64,000 nucleotides of DNA from Antilocapra americana (Eukaryota; Chordata; Mammalia; Artiodactyla; Antilocapridae): assembly GCA_007570785.1 (NCBI GenBank), contig ML664176.1:1539296-1603295 (forward strand), given 5' to 3'. A program made the position numbers and the translations under genes. The first letter of the stretch is position 1; every line of letters starts with the position of its first letter. Below the pieces are notes generated by a model that was not told the origin of the DNA, did no database searches, and was given only the letters and a program-made list of their open reading frames with translations. Shown piece by piece: positions 20,852 to 32,085 of this stretch.

Positions 20852-22660
20852 GATGTTTTATGATAATTGTTTTCCTTGTCTTTTCTAAGAAATCTTTGAC
20901 CAACCCCAGGTAAAGTTGATACTAGATAACAAATATACACTCTTATAATTTCTCCTAAGATTTTATAATTTTAGATTTTATGTTTCTTCACAAATGGATC
21001 TTTTAGGTGTGAAGTAATGGTTAAGGTCCTCTTTTTGTCCTTATATATCTGTTTTTCTATACCTAATGCTATATTGCTCTGCCTACTACTTTATAAAAAA
21101 CAAAGTCTTGATATAAGAGAGTACAAGTTCTTAAACTTTATTATTCCTTTTCTTCAGTTTCTCAAGCTTGTTTGCATTTCCATATAAAATTTAAGATTAG
21201 CTTCTAAATTCTTATAAGGAATTCTCATAATTCTGATTGGGATTGTAATATGTTTGCAGCTCAATTTGAGGAGAAAGGTTATTTTTATAATGTTAAGTCT
21301 TCTAATTCATGAATATGGTATATTTCTTCATTTCTTTAGGTCTTCAATAATTTCTGAGTAGTGGTCTGCAGTCTTCAGAATATGAGTCTTTCACATAAAA
21401 ATTATTCTTAAATCTGTATTTTTGAAAGATATTATAAATGAATAATATTAATTTGTTGCTAGTATGTAGAAACCCAATTGACATTAAATTCTTCCTCTAT
21501 TTACAAATTCATTCATTTCTGTATTTATTATTTCTTTCACTCTACTACATTGGGTTTAATTTGCTCTTATTTTTCTAGCTCACTAAAGTGGAAACTCAGC
21601 TAATTAATTTTAAAACTTTCTAAAAATAGCATTTACAGCCACAGATGGCTCTCTAATCACTGTTCTAACTGTACCTTACACATTTCACATATTGTGTTTT
21701 ATTATCATTTAATTCAAAATAGTCTCTAATTTCCATTGTAACTAAGCTTACTGGATCTGAAATTTTAGTGTTTTTTTTTTTCCCACAAAATTTTGGAAAA
21801 TTTCTGCCATTATTTCTTCAAATGTTTTTTTCTGTACCATTTTGCTTTCTTTTGGGGTTTCCAATTATACATATGTTACACTGCTTGATATATTCTTATA
21901 GGTTAATGAAGTAAATTGCTTACATGCTTCTCTTTCTTTTTTAAACTGGTTAACTTCTACTGATTCATCATCAAATTCACTCTTTTTATGCCATCTGCAA
22001 TATGCCTTAAAACTCATCTTGCAGAATTTTAATTTCAATTATTGCATTCTCTTAAAGTTTTAATTACTCTGCTAGATTTCTCATGTTTATTCATTACAAA
22101 TATAGCTTTATTTATTTCCTTGAAATATACATATAATATCAGCTTTAAACTTCTTATCTACTAATTTCAACATCTGAAGAATCTCTGGGTCATTTACACA
22201 GATTGCTTTTTTCCCTGAACTGGGATTGAATTCTCTGTCTCTTTGTCTGTCTAGTATTTTTTTTTTTTAACTGAATGCTAGACAGTGTGTAGCAAGTTGT
22301 AGAAACTCGGATTCCATTATGTCCCTATGAAGGGCATTGATTCAAACCCTAAACTGTCCTTCCTGTCATGGGAAGCACTGAGATTTCCTCTCAGTTCATT
22401 TAGCCTTCGTATGCTCTTTCTGCAAGGCCCTTGGAATATTCATATAACACTCACAATTCAGTGATTACTCAAGAATTCTAATTTTGTTCATATTTTGGGG
22501 GTTGGACCCCTCTGCAGCCCCATTTTCTGGTATTTTTCCCACCTTTAATTTTCAAGTTATTCTGCTAGCCCAAAACTCTGTCCTCTGACACCTCAATTCA
22601 GCAAGCCTATTACTTCCTCTAGTTCTGCCTCATGTGGATCAGGGAGTGCCCTCAGGCAAA

Positions 22661-22904
22661 CAGTTAAAAAAATGTACACATTACCATAAATAATTTCTAT
22701 TTTTTCAAGGAATTACTTCCCTACAGCTTATTTCCACATTACTTGCTCTACAGTACTTTTAAATGTGTTTTAAAAATATTTTCTCCACAGTGCTAAATTC
22801 CTATTTACTGGATGGATAGTTCAACCAAGTTGTTCTATTATTATCAGAAGCTATAATCTAAAAATTCAATTTTGAACTTGTTAGCTTTGACGTATTTAAT
22901 AATA
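22661..22904. other. No feature recognised
   Basis: AT-rich gap between the old L1 and an antisense L2. Confidence 0.4.
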
Positions 22905-23315
22905 AGTATTTGTGTAAAAATATTGAGGAGGCAGTTAAATATACAAGTGTGGAGTTCAGGATAGTGATCTGGGCTGTGGTTATAAATATGGCAGTCATTA
23001 GCATACAGATGCCACATAAGCCATAAGACTTGAAGGGATCACAAAAGGAGTGAGGATAGACAAGAAGTAATGTTAAGTACTGATACTTGGGCCTCTCCAA
23101 AGATAAGAAAACTTGGAGAAAAGCTGATAAAGAAGACCGAGATAGGGTAGCAAAAAAATAAAAGAAAAACCATGAGATTGTGGCACCTTATAGTCTTAGT
23201 GTAAAAAGTTTTACTAGAAGACATTATCAATTGTGTCAAATTCTGCTCATAGGGCAAGAGAAGAAATGAAATTGATGATAGGATCTAGCAATGTGAAGGT
23301 CACTGACAACCTTGG
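22905..23315 (-). mobile_element. L2 LINE coding-region/UTR relic, antisense
   Basis: Complement of the L2 region upstream of the 3' UTR: 'ggaggcagttaaatatacaa' near 22927, 'agtgtggagttcaggatagt' near 22945, 'ggcagtcattagcatacaga' near 22990, 'cttgggcctctccaaagata' near 23086, 'attgtgtcaaattctgctca' near 23230 and 'ctagcaatgtgaaggtcact' near 23284. The order is colinear with L2. Confidence 0.75.
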
Positions 23316-23463
23316 TAAAAACAGATACAGTTGAGTACTGAGGGTAAAAGTTAGAGTGGAATGAATTAAACAAGAGCTACCTACTTCAGAGGGTTATGAA
23401 GAGGATTTAAATGATAACTTATCTTAATATATAAAGGACTCATAAAATTAATAAGGAAATGGG

Positions 23464-23596
23464 GTGAAAGTGAAAGTGAAGTCGCTCAGTCATGTCCGAC
23501 TCTTTGCAACCCCATGGACTGTAGCCTACCAGGCTTCTCTGTCCATGGGATTTTCCAGGCAAGAATACTGGAGTGGGTTGCTATTTCCTTCTCCAG
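23464..23596 (-). mobile_element. BOV-A-type SINE unit, antisense
   Basis: One unit in reverse: 'gaaagtgaagtcgctcagtc', 'ggactgtagcctaccaggct', 'aggcaagaatactggagtgg' and an end at 'ccttctccag'. No tRNA-like head follows, so it is either a 5'-truncated Bov-tA or a lone BOV-A unit. Its edge touches the 3' end of an old L1. Confidence 0.9.
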
Positions 23597-24610
23597 TTAC
23601 TGTTTAATGGGTACAGAGTTTTAGCTAGGGATGATAAAAATATTCTGGAGCTGGACAGTACTGATGGTTGCATAATAATATGAAAGCACTTAAAGCCACT
23701 GTATTATATACTTAAGAATAGTTAAAATGGTAAATGTTATGTATATTTTATCACAATAAAAACTAATAAAGAAATGACAACTCACTATAAAAATGAGCAA
23801 AACAAGAATATACAAAAAATACAAATGACTAACTATTAAACACATTAAAGAAGTTCTAATTACTACTAAATTTAGCTAGTTGAATAAAGACAAATTAAAA
23901 TTACCAAGTGGCACTTTTGATTTATCAGATTGGCCATGTTAAAAAACCCTGACAATATATTATGCTGGTAAAAACAGAGAGGAACAGTACTTTCACTCAT
24001 TGGTAAGATATAAATGGTACAACACTTTCAGGGAGTATTTTGGTGAAATCAAAATTAGAAACGCATCTACCATTTGATCTAGCAATTTCACATGCTTATG
24101 TACATATATTCATACATATATGCATACTAATATATATTCATACATTTATACAGTGACATATTTATACAAACATTCTCTTCTGAATGGCTTTCAGTAGCCA
24201 TAGACTGGATACAGAACAGTCTAACATATAATAGAAGCCATGGTTTCTGTGTAGCCCTTGAAAATGAGGGGCAATCAACACAACTGGCAAAATGGAGAAC
24301 ACCATGTAGAATATAATAGTGTACTGATTACGTAAAAGAGGGGGAAATACACATGAACATATATTCATATAAATATACATGTGTGTGTATATATATCTCA
24401 TAAGTGCAAGCATATACACAAACAGGAATACACACAATTCTAAAGTATCTCAGGAAGGATTTACAAGCAATTATTATAGCACTGTCTCTAGGTAGGGGAC
24501 ACAGAACACTGTGGGTCTGAAGTATAGGGAGACATACTATTTACTCTATGTCTTTATTTTCAGTGTATTTTTTTTAACATGAACCCCTATCGTTCTTTCA
24601 TAAAATATAT
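23597..24610 (+). mobile_element. Ancient L1 3' end plus a second L1 ORF2/3' UTR relic
   Basis: From 23597 to about 23772 stands an L1M 3' terminus ('taatgggtacagagttttag', 'gatgataaaaatattctgga', 'gatggttgcataataatat', 'aatggtaaatgttatgtata'). From about 23773 a second relic carries ORF2 C-terminal text ('ccatttgatctagcaatttc' near 24071) and its own 3' UTR ('ggacacagaacactgtgggt' and 'actatttactctatgtcttt' near 24497-24556). All frames are broken. Confidence 0.7.
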
Positions 24611-25110
24611 TTAAAAACCTTTACTGAAGCAAAATATATCACAAGCATACAGCTTGATATATTTTTACACAGTGATGTAATTAGCATACAACATTAGCAA
24701 CACCTCTGAAGATGTTCTTGTGGCACATTCTAATTATTACCCCCAAGAAATTATTGTTACAATTTTTTAAGATTCTATTTAAAGTTTGGTGCAAAGTCGA
24801 AGGGAAGGTATGAAGATTTGCTGTATACTCTCTTCCCCCACACAAGCACAGCCTCCCACATTATCAACACCTCCCACCATAGGGGTACGTTTGGTATAAC
24901 TGATGAAACTACCCTATCACATCATAGTCATCCAAAGCCTGTAGTTTTTACATTGTGGTTCACACTTCACACTATACTTCCATAAGTCAGGACATTTAAT
25001 GATGTCTTCAAAATGTTGACATACAAAGCACTGTCCTAAAAATCTTCAGTGCTCCATCTATTCACTCCTCTCCCTCTATCCCTACATTTTTAAATGTTAT
25101 ATTTGGACAG
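24611..25110 (-). mobile_element. Ancient L1 3' UTR, antisense
   Basis: Complement of an L1M 3' UTR: 'catacagcttgatatatttt' near 24648, 'ccacattatcaacacctccc' near 24857, 'ggtataactgatgaaactac' near 24893, 'catagtcatccaaagcctgt' near 24924 and 'actgtcctaaaaatcttcag' near 25031. It faces the sense L1 to its left, forming a tail-to-tail pair. Confidence 0.75.
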
Positions 25111-25111
25111 A

Positions 25112-25142
25112 AATATATATATATACATATATGTATATATGT
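25112..25142. repeat. (TA)n microsatellite
   Basis: Alternating TA run with CATATATG interruptions immediately after the antisense L1. Confidence 0.85.
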
Positions 25143-25612
25143 GATTTTTCTGTCAATTTTATAATTAACCATTATCTCTATCATTTTCCAAAATTGGACA
25201 AAAGATGATATGTTTAATTCCTCATCTCTTCTTTATCTCCCATAAGATACTCTCTAGGAGTTAAATTCTAGTGCTACTAACATTTTCAAAACATCAACTA
25301 TAGCTTACTTAGACTTAATAGTGGCTTCACTGGCTTCCTGAGTCACTTCTGCTTCTCATGTCTCATCTTTCTCTTGGAGTTTATAGTAATGGTTGGTAGT
25401 TTTTTCAGTTTCTTAGCCTCCAATCTTCCTTTCTCTATTGTGGGAATTTCCTACCTCACAATCTAGACCTTCTACCTACCACTAGAAAATTTGAAAGTGA
25501 CAGAGATTTGCTTTACCAGGTTGTCTTAAAAGAGGGGCCAGGCTTGTCAGTCAGACACCTCCCCTCAAGGACAGCAGACATTTGTCTTAATGATGGGAGG
25601 CGGTAGCAGTGA

Positions 25613-26050
25613 TCACTGCAGCTGGTCTCCAGAGTCAAAAGGGGTAGTTTCAGTGGGAGCATCCACTCCCTGTGTTTCTAAGATGCTTCCATGTTTATCT
25701 GTTCGCAACTTGTATCTAGAGTCCATTATACTGGGGCCATAGTACAAACTTCCACTGTAGTTTGTATGCCATAGTACAAACTTCCACTGTATGCCATAGT
25801 ACAAAATAGCACAGTTTATTTTTCCATTTTGCTGCTTAGGAACATTTGGGCTGTGACGTTTTTTAATTTCAAAAGGAGCGCTACTCCCAGCAGTCCTGAA
25901 AGGCATTCTCTGGTGGACATCTTCTATCCTGGACACTAAATATCCATACCCTATTCCAGAAAATGAAATCAGAATGTCTAGGGATGAGCGCATAAAACTG
26001 ATCAAAATCAGATTATTCATAGTAGGTAAATTATCTGACATTATTATCAT
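25613..26050 (-). other. Unassigned 145-codon open frame (doubtful)
   Basis: The translation starts MIIMSDNLPTMNNL and ends TPFDSGDQLQ. It is more hydrophilic towards the C-terminus ('FEIKKRHSPNVPKQQNGK', 'SRYKLRTDKHGSILETQG') than most chance frames here. It contains no domain I recognise. The middle part (from about 25736 to 25805) is made of duplicated DNA. In DNA this AT-rich, roughly one frame of this length is expected by chance in a window of this size, so I do not call it a gene. It could be the last exon of an unrecognised gene or an old processed pseudogene. Confidence 0.15.
25736..25805. repeat. Local triplication of 'gccatagtacaaa'
   Basis: Copies start at 25736, 25768 and 25793. 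The first two extend to 'gccatagtacaaacttccac' plus TGTA, and the third diverges after 13 bases. A small 'acaaac...gtttgt' inverted pair sits between copies one and two. Confidence 0.95.
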
Positions 26051-29050
26051 CTTTGTTATTTGAGTCCTAGGTTAATCAGCTGAAATCTAGCCCCAATATT
26101 ATACATGCTCTACTAGTATGGAACAAATATGTATCCTGTACTCCTTTTAGCAATTCTACTAGCTTCTCCTTTTTTGGGGGGTCTGAGAGGTTTCTGGTGT
26201 GATCCTCCTGAGCAGATTTTTCTAGTGACCTTCCCTGGAGACAACCTAACGACTTCATTCACACCCAGAGGTTCACACAACACTGTGATCGTCTTTGCTC
26301 AGAATAAGAGACAACTAGAAAGAACACAAATAATTGCTTAGCGCAAAGGAGAGGATTCTATTGAACCTGATAACTCATCTGGATAGCTGAAGAGAGGATT
26401 TTTTTCCCCTCTCTTTCCCTTTCTTCTCCCCTTTTATTTTCATAATGATGCCATTTATGGAGCCACCTCCTACAGATTAGCCAGGTATTCCCTGAGAGCA
26501 TTCTGAAAAATTTGATGATTGGGGATCATTTGCATTTCTAATGGGAAAGGGGCAAGACATTCCTTAAGCTGAATCCTAGCACAAGTTGGGCTTGGGAAAC
26601 TGCTTCAGGCAATCGTATTTTTTCAATTCTGTATTGGGAAAAACCTAAAATGTACTTAGCCAAACACTCTGAGCCCTGAGGCACTTGAAGCGAAATGTAA
26701 TCCATATGTTTCTGATTCATTTCACTCACCTCAAAGGCTCTTCAGAGTCGAGTTTCACTGCCAAGAAGTCTTCAAACTGTTCAACTTTTCTCTTTCTCCA
26801 CAATAAGGAGGACTCATCATCTGAACCCATTTCCCCAAAGACAGTAACATTCAGGCTTAGCGTTCAGAACTCCTATTTCTAGAGGCCTGCATGCTACTGA
26901 ATATATCCTGCATCTTTAAAAATCTGTCCTTTTCTTTAAAAAGAAGTACCACAGCATCTTAATAAAATGTTATAAAAGAGGGAGGAAGGAGGATGCTAAG
27001 AAGTGATTTTGCTTTCGAGACCCAAAGGTTCTTAGGGTTAGAAGGGAGCTGTTTCTATAGTTTAACTTGGTTCAATTTACTACTCATTTTATATGATGCA
27101 GATTCCACTTGATATTTTTACTCTAATATGCAATGTCTTTCTTTTCTTTTTCCTTCCTTCCCTCCCCCCCCACCCCCACCGCTATCCTTTCTTCCCATGA
27201 CACAAAAACTTGGCAATAATACATTCTAGGCAGAAAATATTTTGGTCCATTGTTAAAGCATGTCATAGATGATCTGATTTTACATTGTTTCCCTTTAAGT
27301 GGAAATGTAATCTTTGTATGGGTAAAGGCATGCACAGAACAGAGTAGATCCTCAAAACATTCTGGCTCTACAGAGAATGACCAGAAATATCTTAGCACAT
27401 ACAGTCAAGAAGACCCAGTATGGATCGTGAGTTTAAGCAGTAATCTGGCAAATATATTTAGAGGATCCAAACTCTGTGAGTGAGATTTCTGAGTGCTAAT
27501 CCCAGGGCAGAGACTGCTTGCTTTCTGTCCCATTTTATATCATCTGCTATTCATATTACCTTTTATAAAACTCTTTTCATTTGTTATTTCATTTCATAAA
27601 GAATATCCAGGAGAGCACATTCAAGTGTCTGCGTTTACCTTTGTATGCACAGTCAGTCGGAACATTTTGATTAAATTGACTAGTTACTTCACACTGGGAG
27701 TCAATTTAGTCAAATAACTAGTTAATTTCATCAGCCTGTCTGAATGTTTTTTAAAACTGGAATGAATTTCAACTGAAGTCTGCTAACTTAACCAAACTAG
27801 TCATAGCTTAAGTAAAATAATTCTAGTGAGGACTGTCCTTGAGTGTTTTGGGATTGACAACATTTATGTTACTGGCCTGGATTTTCACGTTCCTCAGGTC
27901 CAATAGTTTTCCATTCTATCTAGAGCCATTATGACATATGGTAAATGAAATGCAATTTTCCCCAGTAGCTTATAAAAAAAGGCTAAAAATAACTTTTACT
28001 TCACCTGCAAAACTTTGCTACCCACATTTTCCCTTATGAGGAGGAAATTCATCAATAAAGAACAGGACAAAGAGCCACAGATTGGAAAGGGCCAAAATGA
28101 AAGCCTGTGGATTGTTTCTTTAATCAGAGCCCAAACCCTGTTCTGGAATAATCCATTTTCAGTGTCTGGAGTTTATGGGAAAGTAGCCTTGAAAGAAAAG
28201 TATCTTCTAACTTTCAGGTTCCATATCCAATTTTGAAAGAGTATGTGGTGCTCATGTAATGTTTCCAATGAAGTGGAACAAATGTTGTTTAGAGACATAC
28301 TGTTTTCTACATAGCATTCTCTTATTATATCAAATATGCTTATTTAGTTTAAAACTAGTTGACTACTCCAGATAAACAGGATTATATAAAAATGTTTTGC
28401 CATATTCCTGGAAAATTACTACATTTACCAAAACATGTTTGTAACTTGCAAAATGTTAGTTGAGTGGAATGACGCTCCTGGCTAAAAGATACCTTAATGA
28501 CAAAAATGGGGTCTGATTAAGTTTAACACTCCTTCCCCCATACAGTACCAATCCTCATCTCTCCTCCTCCATTCCCAAAACACTTAGCTTACAGAAAAAT
28601 GTTTTGATTCCTCAGTGAGAATTCAAGGCCTTAGTGGACGGATCTGGCCCTGTTTCCCGCTATAAAACCACATTCCAGTTGCACTGGTGGAATCTACATT
28701 CTGGGACAAGCACATCAGCTTCCTCATTGCTCACACCGACCCTTGGCTGTGGTCCTCCTCCATCTGACCTCTCCTTCCTCTCTCTGCTTTACTCACATGA
28801 CTTTTACCCATCTCTATCGCCTGGTTTTGTTCCCCTTCACCAAGATGGAAGCATTTTCTAATGCTTTGAGTTCACAAACTTCTCCTTTCCCTGAAATATT
28901 TTAGCACTTTCTGTTTATGCCCCTCATCTGATAATGAAATGCTACCCATTATTACTATACATGATCTCAACTTTTCAAGACCATTAGGGGAACAATCCAT
29001 GTCTGGATTATCCATGTCTGGGTAAGCACATGATAACGAACTCCAGTATT

Positions 29051-29067
29051 TATCATCATCATCATCA
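29051..29067. repeat. (ATC)n microsatellite
   Basis: About five ATC units (tatcatcatcatcatcaaag). Short and unremarkable. Confidence 0.85.
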
Positions 29068-29154
29068 AAGTCTTAATAGTGCCTTATATTTTGATAAAGA
29101 TATATTATTGGTACCACCATTTTAAAAAGAGGTATCTACTCATTCTCACAACCA

Positions 29155-29280
29155 CTTTTTGAAAATATTATGACAAAATTATCTCCATGTCATGGAGGTG
29201 GAAGCAGAGACTTGAGGTTCTGTGATTTACCTAGCTTCAAATAATGAAGTGTCAGAACCAGGATATGAAGCCTGATTTTT
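29155..29280 (-). mobile_element. MIR SINE fragment, antisense
   Basis: Reverse MIR core: 'gaagcagagacttgaggttc', 'gatttacctagcttcaaata' and 'gtgtcagaaccaggatatga' parallel the '...gaaactgaggcacagag...cacacagctag...cagagccgggattcga' order of the complement. Confidence 0.55.
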
Positions 29281-29399
29281 TGAGGGGAGGTGGGGAATGC
29301 TTAAGAGAAATAAAAATTCATTTTGAATCCAAGATTTTAAAAAGAAGCTTTTTATAAATAACTAAATGAACACAAACACATTTTCCTAATTGGAAACTA

Positions 29400-29615
29400 C
29401 TACCACTAACTAAGCGTGTGCTCTACTACTACTAAAGCATTTACATATATGATGACATTTAATCCCCATAAATTTCCTGAAGGATGATATTATTACCTCC
29501 TTTAAATGATTTGTCTAAAGTCACACAATAGAAAGCAGTGGGGTCCAGAGTATTTAACCTTAGATGGCCTGATTCCAAAGTACATTCTCTAATACACTGT
29601 GCCGCTTCTCTAGAA
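29400..29615 (-). mobile_element. MIR SINE, antisense
   Basis: Complement of MIR: 'gatgacatttaatccccata' near 29451, 'tattattacctcctttaaat' near 29488, 'tctaaagtcacacaatagaa' near 29514, then 'ggcctgattccaaagtacat' and 'aatacactgtgccgcttctc', which correspond to the MIR 5' head. Confidence 0.75.
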
Positions 29616-29759
29616 CTCTAGAACAAAAGGATAAAAAAAGATCTTATAATAAAATCTACTCCAATACTCCTACAATGAAAAGCAGACCTATACACTATCT
29701 CACATAAAGATTTGTTGTTTGTATTTTTGTCATATTTCACCCTTTAATTCTAATCAACT

Positions 29760-30135
29760 TACTTATTACCTGTGCTCTAGAAAGGATATGAGACTTATGA
29801 TTCCTTCCACAATGAAGTATAAATTAGATTGTGATATGCATATATAAATAAAAATATGTATTATAAACTCTAGAGCAACCAATCAAATAAAAAAGAGAAA
29901 AAGACATACACAGCTGATTAGCCAATAATGGAGACAAAATGGAATTGCTAAACAACTCAATCAATTGTTTCTTAGCAAAAGAAGGCAGGAAAAAGGAAAG
30001 GAACAATAACAAATGGGACAAATAGGAAAGAAATAGCAAGAAGATAAATTTAAACTTAAATATATACTAATACTTTCACTAAATGTAAATACTCTAAACA
30101 TGCCAACTAAAAGATTGAAATTGCCGTACCATATA
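29760..30135 (+). mobile_element. Ancient L1 ORF2 5' region relic
   Basis: Sense L1 text just upstream of and inside the ORF2 start: 'ataaactctagagcaaccaa' near 29862, 'aaagacatacacagctgatt' near 29900, 'agcaaaagaaggcaggaaaa' near 29974, 'aaatgggacaaataggaaag' near 30010 and 'cactaaatgtaaatactcta' near 30077. No intact frame survives. Confidence 0.7.
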
Positions 30136-30784
30136 TGTGGTCTAAAACCCACTTCAAATATCTTCATAATTATTCTTAACATAGTTAAGAGTAAAAACTA
30201 GACAAAGGACCTGAGGTGATTCCTTAAGTTTTTCCTAGCTACATATTCCATTCTCTGGGCCTGCTCTGTTTTTTAGCCATGCAGGTTCATGGGGTAGTAC
30301 ATGACTCAAAATAGTATCCAAGTGCTCCATCTAGATATTAACCAATCTACTATTCAACAAAACTAGCAAGGAAAAGATTGGCCAGATTGGCCAGTGTTGA
30401 ACCACAAAAGAAGTATTGATTTTTCTTCCAAAGGAACAAGGAAAGAAAGACTTATACAGGCGTGCTTTGTTTCTTAATTTACATAAAGCAGTTTAATAAT
30501 AACAATAAGAAAAATTCATTGTAGATTATTGTGCATATTTTCACAAGCACAACAAAGAGATTAAAATAATGTAATATCATGCCATCTATAAAGAATCACT
30601 TATGAAATTTCAGACATTTTTCTATTATCAATAACACTATATTTATATATATTTTCCAGAAATAAGATAAAACCTTTTTCATGTTAAAATAAACTGTGAC
30701 TATCTTTTCATGTAATAATCATCTATAAAAGTCTAATAATCATTATTCTACCATATGGAACACTGTAATTGATTACAATAATAA

Positions 30785-30850
30785 TTATAGCCAATGTATA
30801 TTGAACACTTACTATGTGCTAGGCACTGTGCTAAGAGCTTTGCAATATTT
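30785..30850 (-). mobile_element. MIR SINE 3' fragment, antisense
   Basis: 'tattgaacacttactatgtg', 'ctaggcactgtgctaagagc' and 'tttgcaatattta' are the clear complement of the MIR 3' end. Confidence 0.7.
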
Positions 30851-31732
30851 ATGTAGCCCTACTTTACTACTGTGTAACACCTAACATTATTAATTGCCAC
30901 ATAACATCTTTGTATTGCCAATAGGACAAGTTGACTTACTTTACAATAAATACTAAATCTTTCTTTGGCATTGGCTTAGCATTATGCTTCTCCTCCTTCC
31001 TTTAAAATGCTGTTTCTTTCTATCCCTAGGCTACATGCCCATCCAAAACAGGATTCCACTGGTTGAACATATCTGTGACAGTATGGCCCTCAGTTGCAAT
31101 AAAAATATAATACTCATTGATCCAAATTCACTCTGGTGAATGTTTTGAGTACTTTAGCATTGCACTGTAGTATTTCCTAATCCCCTATTTTTTGTCTCTG
31201 AGTTGTGTCCAAGTTTTTTTTTTTTTTTCCATAGCAAGGCTATGATGAACCTCCCTGCAGGCATTTAAGTAAACTGCATCATTACCATACTGTTATTTGC
31301 CTGATGTCCAGATCTTCTCACTTACTCTCAAGATCTGAACAATTATGCACCAAATGCATACCTGGTGTTGCATACGAGAATGAGCCGCCTTCAGTGGTGT
31401 GCTGGAGCCAGCATATGTCAGCTTGGAGGACGTGACTGTATGTATCTCCTTCTAATTCAGCATTTAATAATCTTATTCTGAAATCAGTAATAGGGGAGTA
31501 TTTACACCACAGAAATAGGCAAACACCACCCAGTCAATTAGGAAGCTCCTTTCCCCAGAGGGCTTTTGGCTCCACATTTACCAGTGCATCCCTGTACTAT
31601 ACTAACCTACTGATGAGTTAATATAGGTATCTTGTATGCCACACCACACAGTGGCTCAACTGGCATGATTCCTAATCAATATAGTGTTGTCTACCAGCCA
31701 AGCAGTCTGCAACATAGCAGTGCTGAATACAT
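30851..31732. other. No gene; T run at about 31215-31230
   Basis: Unassigned text. The part around 31180-31260 ('tttttccatagcaaggctatgatgaac') resembles the reverse of an old L1 3' end, but too weakly to call. Confidence 0.35.
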
Positions 31733-31826
31733 AGTGTGATTCAAGGTCACACAGCCTGTAGGTGGTAAAGTCAGAATTCTACCCTGAGATGTTTTCTGTC
31801 TCCAAGGCCCATGTTCCTCTGCTCCA
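31733..31826 (-). mobile_element. MIR SINE fragment, antisense
   Basis: 'caaggtcacacagcctgtag', 'gtggtaaagtcagaattcta' and 'ccaaggcccatgttcctctg' are the reverse of the MIR 5' half. Confidence 0.65.
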
Positions 31827-31844
31827 TTCTGATGCTTCTGGAGA

Positions 31845-32085
31845 GGGCAGGCTCTGGACACAGACTGACCAGCTTATTGTTTATCTGGTCTTTATCACTT
31901 GACCAGCTACATGACTGTGGGTAAGCTATCTATCTTCTCTATCCCTAACTTTCATCATCCACTAAAAAGGAATAATGGTAGCATCTATTTCACTGTGATA
32001 TTATGAGGATTACATGAAATGATTAATCCAAGGAATTCAGCACCAGTACCTGGTACATAACAAGTGTTCTATTAATATTAATTAT
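31845..32085 (+). mobile_element. MIR SINE, nearly complete
   Basis: Full sense order: 'ggctctggacacagactgac', 'agctacatgactgtgggtaa', 'taactttcatcatccactaa', 'attatgaggattacatgaaa' and 'ccagtacctggtacataaca', ending 'attaatattaattatt'. Confidence 0.8.

Larger units (their letters stand above)
18690..22660 (-). mobile_element. Ancient L1 (L1M-type), antisense, host of three insertions
   Basis: Read in reverse, this is one old L1 3' region. Landmarks on the plus strand: 'gagacatttccatcacccaa' near 19069, 'ccagaggcaaccactgttcc' near 19113, 'attgctaaataatattccat' near 19289, 'tagaagtggaattattggac' near 19485, 'ttttcatgtgcttgttgaca' near 20431, 'atctgtggcttatttgctaa' near 20569, 'ctaagaaatctttgaccaac' near 20886 and 'actgaatgctagacagtgtg' near 22270. 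The segment is interrupted by Bov-tA (18776-18963), BovB (19553-20302) and a young L1 3' end (20647-20851), and the old L1 text resumes after each. The right boundary and subfamily are uncertain. Confidence 0.75.
25143..29040. other. Longest stretch without a recognised interspersed repeat
   Basis: About 3.9 kb in which I recognise no SINE, LINE or LTR. It holds a CT/C-rich tract (about 27136-27180) and a 145-codon minus-strand frame (26050-25613) whose translation contains a triple local duplication. A region around 28630-28930 has mildly L2-like pyrimidine-rich text but cannot be assigned. No splice-flanked exon, promoter or CpG-rich segment is evident. It may be diverged older repeats or genuinely single-copy DNA. 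Confidence 0.4.

Noticed and set aside
26129..26341. 70-codon frame starting with a signal-peptide-like hydrophobic stretch
   Set aside because: It overlaps open frames on the other strand, ends quickly, has no splice donor that I can support and resembles no known secreted protein.
27675..27726. Inverted pair 'attgactagtta ... taactagttaat'
   Set aside because: It has one mismatch and a 28-nt loop, and pairs of this quality are expected by chance in AT-rich DNA.
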